Assembly (NCBI GenBank): GCA_031002005.1
Contig: CM061919.1
Location: forward strand, 169,739,121 to 169,803,120
Length of the DNA: 64,000 nucleotides
Source: Vandiemenella viatica
Taxonomy: Eukaryota; Arthropoda; Insecta; Orthoptera; Morabidae
Direction of reading: 5' to 3'
A program made the position numbers and the translations under genes. Below are positions 21,184 to 31,919 of this stretch, one piece after another. The notes under the pieces were generated by a model. That model had not been told where the DNA came from. It searched no databases and saw only the letters and a program-made list of their open reading frames with translations. Position 1 is the first letter of the stretch, and every line of letters starts with the position of its first letter.

Positions 21184-21671
21184 TGTAACGCTACAAACGC
21201 TGATCCTTTGATTAATTAATATTGTTCGTCTTCTCTGAACATGACCTTACAAATCCATTATAACATTCGGTGCTGATCAACTTCAAATGATTGCAGATTC
21301 GGTTTGAACACGGCCGACACGGGTAATTACCCGAAATTAAATACTTAAAGTCACTCAAAGGAGTCACAACTACACCAATTGAACACAGTTTTGCCTTTAT
21401 TATTACGCTAAAATTCACAAATAAGATACAGCACACCGTCTTAAACCACCAGATATGTAACTCTAATCGGACTTCGTGAATCTGAAGATTGCGAGGTTCG
21501 GTTAAGTAGTGAACACGATTATTTGCGATCGTAACAACCGTCACACATTGACTGCACTCAATTTCACTGTCCACAGTTCTCACTCATTCCTGTATTGCAC
21601 TTAAACTATCGCCGACACCATCATCGAAGCCGTTGTCACGCTTTCTCAAGTTCCTTTTAGTTAACATACTG

Positions 21672-21917
21672 TTTACTTTTTTTGCTTAACGTCTCTCTAA
21701 CAGCGAGGTCTTTAGAGACGGGAAAGGAAGGGGGGGGGGGTAAGGAATGGGAAGGAATTCGGCCATGGCCTTTTGAAGGAAGCATCCCGGCATTTGCCTG
21801 GGGTGATTTTGGAAACCATGGAAAATCCAAATCTGGATGCCCGGGCGGGGATTCGAACCGCCGTTCTCCCGAATGCGAGGCCAGAACGCTAACCGTTACA
21901 CAACCACTCTCGGTGCC
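21672..21917 (-). mobile_element. SINE-1 copy, near full length
   Basis: On the plus strand the tail starts with a T-run, then taacgtctctctaacagcga, gaattcggccatggcctttt, gaaggaagcatcccggcatt, ccatggaaaatccaaatctg, the reversed B box ggattcgaaccgccgttctc, and the head ending ccactctcggtgc. A G-run (21731-21740) is unique to this copy. Very similar to the copy at 35297-35567 (same variant 3' end), so these two form a subfamily. Confidence 0.88.
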
Positions 21918-22279
21918 CTTACCTTTCTGTCAAGATACTCTCTAAGCAGCAAGTATCGATATATCGATTGCATAGTTACAAGCTTCTTTACAGTCAAGAT
22001 ACAATGTGCTAAAATACGAAGTGTGTGAGAAAAATGGTTTTGAAAAAACGGAAAGCTTTTGAAATGTTTCAGACAGCATTTGCATTTTTTTAAAGTGAAT
22101 ATCTATCCCAGAAATACGAAATACGTGAAACCTGTCCATTTTCAAACTACTATTGCTCAAAAAATACTGAGCGTAGGACAACGGGACAGACGGCGTTCGT
22201 GAGAAAACTTGAACATTTTTTCCAACCCCCGTACGATATGGCAGAGACTCGATTGGTCATGTTGTGAAAAGACGAATAA

Positions 22280-22607
22280 GGGGGCGTCCATTAATTACGT
22301 GAGGTGTTTTCCGGTCACATCCCCCTTTCCCTCTGGTGAGACTCCCTGAGATTTGTTCAGCCCCCCCCCCCTCTAAAATGACTTGAGATTTTGACGGAGC
22401 CCCACGCCGCCTACTAATCGACATCGCAACTTTTTGATACCTTTTTTTATAGACTTTTTTTAGCTTTATCGTGCTACAAGAATTTTAAAACCTCACGCGA
22501 GATTTCCGTTGACCCCTCCCCCCCTACCCCTTGGTGAGGTTTCGTGAGATTTCGTCGGATTCCCCCCCCTCCCCCCTGTTTTACCTCACGTCATTAATGG
22601 ACACCCG
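22280..22607 (+). mobile_element. MITE-a copy 2
   Basis: Left end gggggcgtccattaattacg and right end inverted (tcattaatggacaccc). Same interior order as copy 1 (tctggtgagactccctgaga, ggtgaggtttcgtgagattt), but shorter: the shared central module is reduced to tttttatagactttttttag. Confidence 0.8.
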
Positions 22608-22639
22608 CTAACTGCACACCGAGTAGCACTCTGCTCATT

Positions 22640-23245
22640 TGTCATTTGACTTGAGCCAAAATGATAGTTTCGTATGAAATACATTACCATGGATATTGTA
22701 AGACCATTTATAGATCGATAAAAATAAGTTACGAAAAATTGTCATGTTTTGAAAGTAAAAATGTCAAAGTAAAAAGTAAGAAAGCGGAAGCAGAACAAAC
22801 GAAAATTAAAGTAAACCTTCCTTGGAAATGTGGAGAGTTGTCGTCTTTACCGATTGAGCGAGTAAGTCGAGAGTTAGAAAGCCATGCGTGTCCATCAAGT
22901 TAGCCCAGGCATCAATGAGCGTTGAATGTGTACAATTCAAGTTTACATAGAGTGTGTGACCCGCTCGTTTTCGTATGAATTAAGGCAAAATAATATCATT
23001 TGGTATAGAATACACTACCCCGAACAATTTAAGGTCATTATATGAACGACAAAAATTAATCTCGAAAGTGGAAGAAGAAACACCAGAACGCAGGCAGAAT
23101 TGAAGTAAATTCCCCCCTTGGAAATGTGGAGAATTGTCGGCTCTCCAGACTGAGCAAGATAGCGGACCGGAAGAAAGGCTTGCAGGGTATCACCGGTGCG
23201 GGGGGAGGAGTGACTTCCTCCGATGAACGTGTACTGCCTAAAGTA
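22640..23245. repeat. Two degenerate tandem units of about 296 bp
   Basis: cttggaaatgtggaga with ttgtcg occurs at 22821 and 23117. Each is preceded by an A-rich stretch with caaac-aaaatt- or gaa-aaacacc-type sequence and by a tttcgtatgaat segment (22669 and 22972), and each unit ends with a gagcgagtaag / gagcaagatag segment. Divergence is high. The 80-aa frame at 22661-22903 lies within the first unit. Confidence 0.55.
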
Positions 23246-23432
23246 TCACATTGATATCACAGTCGACCACCCTAAACTTTTTTACTTCTGTAAACAAACC
23301 ATGATACTTGTGTTGTAGCAGTTTAGTAGTGTTTACTAGTTTCTTTTGCGTACGTAATTAAAATGTTTAGAAGTTAAGTTCCTAAGTGTAGTTGCTCTTG
23401 TATACAAGCAATATTTTTTGTTTCACTGGCAT

Positions 23433-23837
23433 TTGGTTAAAGAAAGACGCATTCACTTTAACCTTGCGATAGTAACTTCGACTAAAATCTACCCCCTGTT
23501 TTTTTCAGTCAGCAGTGTCTCAGCTGGGTTGATACAAACTCTCATCTACAGCTAACCTTAGCTAATATTGGTTAAAGAAAGACACATTCACTTTAACATT
23601 GCGATAGTAGCTTCGACTACAATCTACCCCCTGTTTTCTTCTGTAAGCAGTATCTCAGCTGGTTTGATACAAACTCTCATCTACAGCTAACCTTAGCTAA
23701 TATTGGTTAAAGAAAGACACATTCACTTTAACATTGCGATAGTAGCTTCGACTACAATCTACCACCTGTTTTCTTCTGTAAGTAGTATCTCAGCTGGTTT
23801 GATACAAACTCTCATCTACAGCTAACCTTAGCTAATA
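23433..23837. repeat. Tandem repeat, 3 x 135 bp
   Basis: Units start ttggttaaagaaagac at 23433, 23568 and 23703, spaced exactly 135 bp, and end acagctaaccttagctaat. Units 2 and 3 are nearly identical; unit 1 is more diverged. This suggests a recent duplication of one unit. Confidence 0.92.
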
Positions 23838-23839
23838 CC

Positions 23840-24545
23840 TTCATCTCACTATACCTATTAAATGTACAACCTATGTATTCAACATCCATTTTATAAATTC
23901 TAATCTTTGTCTTCTTCTACTGTCCACTGAACTGACACATTAAAATGCTAGCCACCTTCTTGTCTCCTCTCTCTGTGAGGCGACTCAATAAATTTCTTTC
24001 CTTAACCATACTCTTCAAAATACTTTCATTTCTCACTATATCTAGCCAACAACTTCGCTGCAGGACACAACATTTCAATTGCTTCAACTTTTGTTCTTTC
24101 TGGTATTAGTTAAGACCAAGCTATACTTTCATAAAGTACTATTCTCCATACATACAGTTTTAGAAAGATGAGTCTCAGATAAAAGTTTGAAACTGGAAGA
24201 TTTATTCTACGGAAGAAATGCTCTATCTAATCGATTTTTGAATCGTTCTACCTTCGGCCAACAGTTGTAATTTTATGTTCTAAAGACAGAATTCACTAAC
24301 TTCTTCTGCCACAAGTCTAAAGCTGTCTTGCAGAATTTTGTTCACGCCGTTCTGTAATTTGTCAATATATTTACTCTTTCTGCTGAGCAAATCTCATGTT
24401 TCTGAATGTTTCTTCTTCAATTCTTAAACCACATTTGAAGGTTTTTTTTTTTCTAATTTCCTCGATTGCTTCCTCTGCATACAAATTAAATATTAGTGGG
24501 GATTTGCTACACCTTTCTCTCGCCATTCTCTTTTTTAATCATCGT
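23840..24545 (-). mobile_element. LINE-A fragment, diverged
   Basis: Minus-strand LINE-A landmarks are recognisable in plus text: gtctcctctctctgtgaggc, cagcaaatctcatgtttctg-type RT segments, cctcgattgcttcctctgca and gaatgtttcttcttcaattc. It covers part of RT through the C-terminal region. Many indels; more diverged than the 34079-35140 copy. Confidence 0.65.
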
Positions 24546-25039
24546 TGATTCGTTTTTTAATTATAAATTACTTTTAAGTCCTCCGTGGTACTAATAAGAA
24601 TTGGTACGCGGAAACAAACCAATTGTTTGGTCAAATTGTGTGACAAAGTGAATAAACATGAATAAAAGTTGATCCTACGGCTCGCCTTTGCTGCCAGCGA
24701 ATATTAACTAAAGCCTTCGGGATGATGAAATTAATCATCAGTCGTTGTTGCTGTGCGGTCTCCAATTTAAAAACTCAGAGCTGGACAACAGACGTCGTTA
24801 ATAAGAGACCGTACTTGCCATTAAGGAAGTCTGCACTACAATGAGACAGTCATTTGGCCAGCACGGCGCAGAAGTAATTAGCGCTTGACGGCCACCAGGT
24901 GTGCGGTAGGCAGAGGTCGTAAAACGCCGAAGCCACCTGCCCGATTCACTGCACAGTAGATTTCGGGTGGAGCTGCAAATATGCAAATGCCGGAGATATA
25001 TCGGAGGTTGAAACAAGTTTCTATATCTCTTTGAACACG

Positions 25040-25400
25040 GAAAAAGAGAGATGTAAGCAGATTATAGGTAGCGGAGATGAAGATTCTGAGAGGGATAGAG
25101 AACATTATATTAAAGGACAGAATCAGATGCGAAATCAACAGAGAGTAACTAAAAGTTGAATCATTGGAATACACTATAAAGGAGAAAAGATTGCAATGGC
25201 CGGGGAATGGTGGAGGGGAGAGTGTAGAAGTTTAGCGCTCTTGAAGATTGTGTAGAGTTGGAGACCTATTTGAATACTACCAACAAGATTGATGGACCAG
25301 ACGAAGAAAGACGTAGAGGTGAAGGGAGTTGACTGGAGACAATTGGTGGAGGAAGAAGCATGGAATGATCGGCAGATATGGAAGAGGTCTAGCCGGACGT
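25040..25400 (+). mobile_element. LINE-E C-terminal fragment
   Basis: Plus frames include EMKILRGIENIILKDRIRCE followed by INRE, LKVESLEYTIKEKRLQWPGN, and later DWRQLVEEEAWNDRQIWKR. These match the conserved C-terminal segment of many insect endonuclease-RT LINEs (xLRRIxxxxxxDRIRNExIRxxLxVExLxEKIxxxxLxWxGH). It is distinct from LINE-A and LINE-C here. Broken by stops. Confidence 0.7.
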
Positions 25401-25423
25401 TAACGAAACATTGCCTGCTTTTT

Positions 25424-25652
25424 TGCTTATGGCTTTACGCCTCGTCGAAGTTACAGGAGGGAAAGGATCAGGGGCAAGGAACGGGAAGGAATTCGATCAT
25501 GGCCTTTTGAAGGGAGCATTCCGGCATTCGCCTAGAGTGATTTGGGAAAATCATGGAAAACTCAAATTTGGATGCCCAGACGGGAATTCAAACCCGCTCC
25601 TCCCGAATACGAGGCCATAGCGTTGACCACTCACCCACACACGAAAGTGGGA
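25424..25652 (-). mobile_element. SINE-1 copy
   Basis: Plus text: gcttatggctttacgcctcg, aaggaacgggaaggaattcg, atcatggccttttgaaggga, gattcaaacccgc-type B box (ggaattcaaacccgctcctc), head ending ccactcacccacacacgaaa. The A-rich tail end joins the LINE-E fragment. Confidence 0.85.
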
Positions 25653-25794
25653 ACGTCAAATGATGATAAGTGGAAAAATTGATCGTAGAGTCCTTATTAT
25701 TTCGCGTCTGTTTTAATGCGAGGTGAGTGGTCTGGTTGTTCGATGGTGAGGTATTTGACAAGGCTTCCTTAGTTGCCCAATTAGAATTTCGATT

Positions 25795-25915
25795 TTGGCC
25801 AATAAACTTTTCTCCTTAACCATAATCTTCAAAAGACTTTCGTTTCGCACTTTATCCAACCAGCAACTTCGCTGCGTAACGCCACATTTCAAATGGTGGC
25901 AAATAAGAATGGCCA
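25795..25915 (-). mobile_element. LINE-A C-terminal fragment
   Basis: The minus frame gives WLDKVRNESLLKIMVKEKSL and LAKIEILIGQL, matching the LINE-A segment at 34320-34400 (RNERALVMMGEERSLWRKL). About 120 bp only. Confidence 0.7.
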
Positions 25916-26778
25916 ACACCGAAATTTTTATTTGCCCTAAACCTGAAATTTTCGATTGGTATTATGTCTTCGTTTATATCAAGTACGCTAATGCTCTGTA
26001 CTTCCGAGAGAAATTTAAGCTGTAGGTCCCCTTAACCCGAAGTTATTAAAATATTACATTTACGGCAAAAGAAACAGAATTTTGAATTTCTGTTGCCAGA
26101 TCATTAATGTTACACTCAATTTATTTGTTTCTTTTACCCGGCAGTGATCATTGTGAAACAGTAAGCAACAATACAGGTAAACCTAAAGTGCTTCAGGTAT
26201 AAAGAATACCGGCTTATATGAATGAACCAGAAAAAAATTGGCAGAAAAATAATTAAACCGATTTAATTCCATAAATGAATTTAATTATTTTTACAACTCA
26301 GGATAATCCCGTACACAGCAGTTCTCAGGAAGTTGCACAGTGACGGAGGAGTTTCTGCTTTCGTACTATTGCTGGAGAATTTCATCTGGAATGCCTTTCA
26401 GCCCTTCGAATACGAAGTTCTGGATTTTATTAAAGTACCAAATTCGCGATCATTCAAATAATTCCTAAACCGGAGTAATACCACAAGTCACAGCCGCTGT
26501 GATTCGATGAATACGGGCGCTGAGTCACCACAAGAATAGTTGTTCCCGCCAAAAATTCATTGAGTGGAGTGTTGTGTTACATGGGAAGGCCTAGTGATGC
26601 TGCATCAATGTTTGCAATGTCGGGTTATACACATGCCACGCTCTTCCTTAGTCTTTCGATTCGATTGACAGTTTGCCTTGGAGGTACAAATTCCATGTGG
26701 ATTACCTACAGAGTCACAAAATCAACGAAACCATCAGCAGTAAACATCGTCAACGAAACACAACAACAACAGCATCGT
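25916..26778. other. No recognisable gene
   Basis: AT-rich to about 26,330, then mixed. The 148-codon frame at 26673-27119 crosses the following SINE and is not a gene. Confidence 0.4.
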
Positions 26779-26908
26779 ACCGAGCGTATTGGATGAACGG
26801 TAACGCTCTGACCTCGCTTTCTGGAGGACGCAGGATCGAATCCCCGTCCTCTCCCGCCTCTAATCACCTTGATGTCGTAAAGGCATCGAACCATAAAAAA
26901 GGAAAAAA
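26779..26908 (+). mobile_element. SINE-1 copy with a large internal deletion
   Basis: Head accgagcgtattggatgaac, B box ggatcgaatccccgtcc, and then directly the 3' part tctcccgcctctaatcacct with tgatgtcgtaaaggc and a short A-rich tail. The central body is deleted. Confidence 0.85.
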
Positions 26909-27199
26909 GTGTATTGGCAAGCTGTCTGAATTTTTCGTAATAATAAACCTTGTTCTCATTAAGTTACTCGGGATTAGGACAAGTTCTGACAACGTACAAC
27001 AAATGGCAGGGCAGTACCAAACCGATAAATTGCACAATAGAGGAGTAGTTTTACCTGATAAGATTTTTGTGCTAAGACTAGGTAACACAGATGAGAATTT
27101 ACAGAACCTATGTTGTTAAATCGGATCCGAATGGGTAGAAATTTGCTTTTTAGTATAAAGATTTCAAAACTTCGATTTTGGGCGTAGAGACTCTGACAA

Positions 27200-27388
27200 C
27201 AGAGGCGGGATGGGACTGGGGACAAGGAAGGGAAGGAATTCGGCCATGGAGGAAGCATCCCGGAATTCGCCTGGAGTGATTTGGAGAAACCATGGAAAAC
27301 CAAAATCTGGATGCCCGGACGGGGATTCGAACCCGCGTCCTCCCGAAAGCGAGGCCAGAACGTTAACCTTTCACCTACTACGCTCGGT
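27200..27388 (-). mobile_element. SINE-1 copy
   Basis: Plus text: agaggcgggatgggactggg, gaaggaattcggccatggag, cggaattcgcctggagtgat, aaccatggaaaaccaaaatc, reversed B box ggggattcgaacccgcgtcc, and head tactacgctcggt. A deletion of about 10 bases follows ggccatgg. Confidence 0.9.
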
Positions 27389-27410
27389 GAATTAGTTTAA
27401 TTCCTGCCAA

Positions 27411-27625
27411 ATTGGCTTAGGTAGCTGCGGATATCGCCAACACCGGGGTAGCTGGTTCGAGTGCCTGTGGAGTAAAAAATTTCCACAATGCGGGACTTCG
27501 CCATCAAGTTGGAGAGATGGTGGGTGGAGGGCGGTGGCTGATGAACTCCAATCTCTGCACAGTGCGTATGGATTGAGGACATATGACACTGTGAACTGCG
27601 ATTCATTCACCGGACAACGACTAGA
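27411..27625 (+). mobile_element. SINE-3 copy (third tRNA-derived family)
   Basis: A B-box-like gctggttcgagtgcctgtgg follows gatatcgccaacaccggggt. The body has aaaaaatttccacaatgcgg, ggagagatggtgggtggagg and acagtgcgtatggattgagg. Different from the other two SINE families in head and body. The ORFs on both strands here are shadows of this element. Confidence 0.55.
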
Positions 27626-27876
27626 AACTTGGAGGACTTGTGTGGTATCTTTCTGGACTGGTTTTCACCATTTCTCTTCTTTCATTTCTGAAACACAATA
27701 TATACAACATACACTGAGCATACAAAAATCAGAGTTCTCGGCACAGACAGTAACGCTTAAGCACGTTTTCACATGGGGGAAGACAAGGGGAAATTACTCC
27801 ATTTAGCATTTAACTCTTCACAATAATAGCCTTCTCCTCCACAAAGGTTTCATGATACTGTTTAATGTTTAGTGTG

Positions 27877-28028
27877 ACCGAGCGTGGTGTGTGAGCGGTA
27901 ATGCTTTGTCCTCGCATTTGGGAGTACGTGGGTTCGAATCTAGGCGTCCAGATTTGTGTTTTCGATAGTTTCCCCAAATCACTCCAGGATAAAGTCATGG
28001 TCAAATTCTTTCCTTGTCCCCAGCCCAA
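27877..28028 (+). mobile_element. SINE-1 copy, 3' truncated
   Basis: Head accgagcgtggtgtgtgagc and ggtaatgctttg, B box gggttcgaatctagg, gtccagatttgtgttttcga, ccccaaatcactccaggata, then a deletion to tcatggtcaaattctttcct and tgtccccagccc. Confidence 0.85.
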
Positions 28029-28184
28029 CTAAAAAAAACACTCTTTTATGTCGTACTTAGATGCGGATGCGGGATCTCTACTCCAGCACATAGAATCTAC
28101 TATTGGCTGTATGTTTTACACATTTAATACTTTTAGTTTGTATCCACCAATCTTATTTTACTTCCTTTGAAATCGGGATTTATG

Positions 28185-28345
28185 ACTTGTCGACGTCGAG
28201 GTCATTAGAACCAGGAGAGGATGGTGCGTAAGGAACGGGAAAGAAGTCATCAACCAGTCAGGAACCATTCCGACACTTTCCTGAAGTGATTTCTAAAAAC
28301 CAAAATCTAAAACTAAATCTGGATTGACTGACAAGCTCTCAGGAA
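28185..28345 (-). mobile_element. SINE-1 copy, strongly degraded
   Basis: Plus text: acttgtcgacgtcgaggtca, aaggaacgggaaagaagtca, ccattccgacactttcctga, agtgatttctaaaaacc, aaatctggattgactgacaa. The B box is no longer readable. Confidence 0.65.
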
Positions 28346-28349
28346 TGCC

Positions 28350-29055
28350 AATCACGATATCCACTTATTTACTATCCCCTATTTGCGTGTTACAGAATTC
28401 AACAATTTGCTTGATATTTTAACGTCTTGCCAAAATTTCCACTTCGAAATAATCCATTTTAGAATAAGAATGAATCAAATACCGTAATAAAGATAAGACG
28501 ATTTGAAGAAAGATGGTAGGTAACCAATATCTTAGCCTACTATCAGAGGAAAATTCCCTATAAAAAGTTAAATGCGAATAAAAAATCCGCGATACTTTGT
28601 TTACTAAACGTGTAGAAATCATTAAACTTTTCTTAGATTATCAAAGGTCCGCGTAGCTTCTTGACGGGCGTAGACTCTTCTGTACTAGCAACGTGTAGTG
28701 GAGTAGCATACACGTGATCTAGTTCAAGCCCAGTGCACTAGCACACTGACACCGATCAGGACAACTTCCGCGCTTCTGAAAAACAGCGGAACAACAACAC
28801 ACCACGTCCCGCAAAATCGTGACCCAGTCGATCACAGCGTTCCGCGATCGACGCAGTCAACTGTTCCACTGACCTCGCCTCAAGTGTCGCTCTGCGAGTC
28901 CTCAGTCCCACTGAGAGCCATGTTGATTCAGCACCCACTTAGAACTAATTACGGATAGATGATGCTGGCGTCGACAGGGTACTGGCTATCTGGATGATCA
29001 AGATCTCCTGCTCAAGTCATACACTGTCCTGTGATTTTAGGTAACATAGGTTTAT
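28350..29055. other. Unassigned, GC-richer from 28640 to 28960
   Basis: The 60-aa minus frame at 28756-28938 (Arg/Ala-rich) has no recognised motif. No terminal repeats found. Confidence 0.35.
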
Positions 29056-29057
29056 AT

Positions 29058-29472
29058 CAAAAATTTATGAAACAGGAGAGATTCCCACTGAATTTAATAA
29101 AAGTGTCATTTTTACAATTCCCAAGCTGAAGCAAAAGCTGACAGATGTGAGAATTATCGTACTATAAGTCTAAGATCACATGTTTCATAATTACTGATCA
29201 GAATAATATACAGAAGCATGGAAATTGTAGTAAGTGAAATCAGTTTGAGTTTAGGAAAAACCGCTGTTTAAGAGAAGCGATTCTGGTCTCAAGATTAATA
29301 CTTGAAAGGTGGATCAAGGAAAAAAAAGAAGATATTTCTATGGCGTTTGTTGATTTGGAAAAAAGCTTTTGATAATGTTAGGTGGGACAATATGTTCAAA
29401 ATTTTAAAGAAACAAGGTCTAAAATACCGTGATAGAAGAATATAGTCTTTATAAGAATCAAGTAGCTACAAT
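29058..29472 (+). mobile_element. LINE-A, RT 5' portion (left part of an interrupted copy)
   Basis: Frames give YETGEIPTEFNKSVIFTIPK, FRKNRCLREAILVSRLI-type sequence, VDLEK (frameshift by an extra A) FDNVRWDNMFKILKKQGLKY, then NQVATIIK. These are RT domains 1-3 of a non-LTR retrotransposon. The protein runs on at about 31023 with almost no lost residues (VKIENLE, then VRQGC), so 29473-31022 is inserted into this LINE. The same family lies inverted at 34079-35140. Confidence 0.85.
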
Positions 29473-29955
29473 AATAAAATTGTAGTTTAAAAAACTAAAA
29501 TCACGCTTTCGTAGTAATGTGAACTAAAAGGTTAAAAATAATATTTAAATATAAACATTTTGTTTAACAGTGATAGGACGTCCCACAATTCAGGATAAAT
29601 TAATTTTTTTGAATAAGCTTAAAGAATAAAGTCACTGATTACAAAATTAACTTTAATGTAAAAAAGCATGGGGTGCTATTTCAGTTGTCTTATATTTTTT
29701 GTCGTTGGCTATTTGTAAAGACAGAGTCATTGTGAAAAGTTATGTAGAGCGCACCCCACGCTTTTTTAACATTAAAGTTAATTTTGTAATCAGTGACTTT
29801 ATACTTTAAGATTATCCAAAAAAATTAATTTATCCTGAATTGTGGGACGTCCTATCACTGTTAAACAAAATGTTTATATTTAAATATTATTTTTAACCTT
29901 TTAGTTCACATTACTACGAAAGCGTGATTTTAGTTTTTTAAACTACAATTTTATT
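29473..29955. mobile_element. Foldback element, about 200-bp arms, inserted in LINE-A
   Basis: Arm 29473-29675 (aataaaattgtagtttaaaa at its start) is the near-perfect inverted repeat of 29751-29955, with a 75-base spacer. Differences are few: an extra gc-type indel and a few substitutions such as aagcttaaagaataaagtca versus tgactttatactttaagatt. No ORF. The high arm identity suggests recent origin or ongoing gene conversion. Confidence 0.92.
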
Positions 29956-31022
29956 TTTAACTTTTTTGTTCAGATAGTTTAAAAAGTATGTTTCTTACTG
30001 TTGGCTTTTCTTCGCCAATCTCTCTTTTTCTTTGAGTTGTAGTTTCATTATTAATTATTATTCCCACGAGTAAAATACAATTAAATGGTCAACTCAACAA
30101 AGAGATCCAATAGCTCGGTAAACGAGGAAGGCTACTTTTCTATAATAGTACGAAGTAATATTTCGAATACTTACTATTCAACATCACGTTAAGCGACTTC
30201 AGACAGAGAAACCTTTCTGGGTAGGAGACAGCAGAAGACGATCGTCTACAGCAACCAAGGCTCGTAAATCACACCCGGGAAACTGGAGAACGATGATGAT
30301 GATGATGGCTATATTGGGTGGGAAATCTCCGAAGGGTGTGGCCGCCAAATGACGAAGATTTCTCGAATCGCACCTGTGCACTAATGTCGCGGCTGCATTT
30401 GCCTAACTCAGTAATCCCATCAAGTATAGGATACACTGACAACGTGGTGAGAGTAAAATTATAGAATTTTTATCGGTTCTTAATAAGTGTGCAAAATTTA
30501 AAACGATTCGGACGTCAGGAAGCGGGTAAACACTGAAATGAAAGATTCCATTACATGGCAACCATTTTTCTATTGTTACCGTCAGAGTAACGAGAATAGC
30601 AGGACGTTGCTAAGAGACTACTGTATTGTCAACCGTTCTTAAAACGTGTGCAAAATGTTTATGTTTTTGCTGTCAACGTAATCAGGATATCAAGACATAG
30701 CTATGAAATTATTGTATTGTAATCAGTTATCAATACATGAGCAAAATTTCAAACAACTCGGACATCTGGAATTGGTTTAAAATTATATTGCAAAATTCCA
30801 CGACATTCAACCATTTTTTCTGTTGTTGCTGTCAAAGTAATAAGCATAGCAGGATATAGCTATGAAATTATTGTATTGTCACCGGTTCTTAATATGTGTG
30901 CCAAATTTCAAACAGCTCGGACATCGGGAAGTGGGTCAAAATGGAGTTGTAAAATTCCGTTACATTCATACATACATACATACATACATACATACATACA
31001 TACAAGTCAAGCTAATATAAAG
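29956..31022. repeat. Tandem-repeat segment ending in a (cata)n microsatellite, inserted in LINE-A
   Basis: From about 30460, blocks recur containing ttattgtattgtcaccggtt, cttaatatgtgtgccaaatt, caaacagctcggacatcggg and ttctgttgttgctgtcaaag; they appear at about 30470-30660, 30660-30870 and 30870-30962, with spacing near 200 bp. The array ends in ttacattcatacatacatac, a (cata)n run at 30965-31003. A (gat)n run lies at 30291-30306. This resembles the 3' end of a retroelement with a simple-repeat tail. The N-terminal part of the frame starting at 30876 is translated microsatellite and not a protein. Confidence 0.65.
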
Positions 31023-31916
31023 CGTGTAAAAATAGAGAATCTTGAGACACGCGCATTAGTTAAAAATGGTGTGAGACAAGGTTGTAGTCTATCCCCATTA
31101 ATATTCAATTTTTATGTAGAAGAAGCAATAAAGGAAGTGAAAGAAAGATCTGAATGTAGCATAAGTGTTCAAGGAGAAAAAATCGGTATGCTACGATTTG
31201 CTGATGACATTGCCTTGTTAGCAGAACAGGCTGAGGATATTCAGAAGTTACTCACTGTCATAAACAAAATACTGAAGGAAGATTTTGGACTAAATATAAA
31301 ACAAAGCAAGAAAAAAGTTATGAAATGTAGCAGAAATGATACGAATAATAACAGATTTAATATAAAAATAGGACCGAATGCGATAGGAGAAGTTAGTAAA
31401 TTTTGCTACTTGTGAAGTAAAATTACAACTGATGGCCGAAGCAGGAATGATGTTAAAAGCAGAATTACACTAGCAAAATAAGCTTTCATGAAAAACCGAG
31501 ATCTTTTAGTTTCAAATCTTAATCTAGGACTCAGGAAGAATTTTTAAAACGCTGTGTGTGGAGCACAGTACTTTATGGCAGTGAAGCATAGGCTTTAGGG
31601 ATACAGAAAGAAAGAAAACTGAAGCACTTAAAATGTGGTGCTATAGAAGGATGTTAAAAATTAAGTGGACAGATAAAGTACGAAATGAACGAGTTTTGGA
31701 AATGATGGATGAGGAAAGAAATTTGTGGAAGAGTCAGATAGGATGGTAGGTCATATTTTGGGACATGTAGGATTTGTTAACTTGTTAATGGAGGGAACAG
31801 TTGAAGATAAGAAGTGCAGAGGAAGAAAGAGATTAGAACATGTGGAGCAGATAGGTTAGCACAGGATAGGAAGGGATTATGGATTGCATCAAATCAGTCG
31901 AGAGACTGATGACAGC
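31023..31916 (+). mobile_element. LINE-A, RT catalytic block to 3' end (right part)
   Basis: The reading frame 31023-31413 is open and encodes RT motifs: GVRQGCSLSPLIFNFYVEEA (domain 4), MLRFADDIALLAEQAEDIQK (domain 5, catalytic FADD), DFGLNIKQSKKKVM and NAIGEVSKFCYL. After a stop, further frames carry the C-terminal region (lys/arg-rich; AFMKNRDLL-like, KVRNERVLEMMDEERNLWK, GHILGHVGFVNLLMEGTVED), ending with gagactgatgacagc and an A-rich end. Domain clade is uncertain; it belongs to the common arthropod endonuclease-RT type. Dead because of stops and the interruption. Confidence 0.88.
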
Positions 31917-31919
31917 GAA

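Noticed and set aside
21212..21583. 123-aa minus-strand ORF
   Set aside because: Antisense to the candidate LTR/promoter region, no motif recognised.
23433..23837. CRISPR-like array
   Set aside because: The repeats are direct 135-bp tandems without unique spacers, and the genome is eukaryotic in character.
26673..27119. 148-aa plus-strand ORF
   Set aside because: Crosses a SINE-1 copy and unrelated flanks; no domain.
27392..27610. Overlapping minus-strand frames of 69 and 72 aa
   Set aside because: They are shadows of a SINE-3 copy.
30876..31022. N-terminal part of the 179-aa plus-strand frame
   Set aside because: It is the translation of a tandem repeat and a (cata)n microsatellite fused by chance to the real RT fragment that begins at about 31023.
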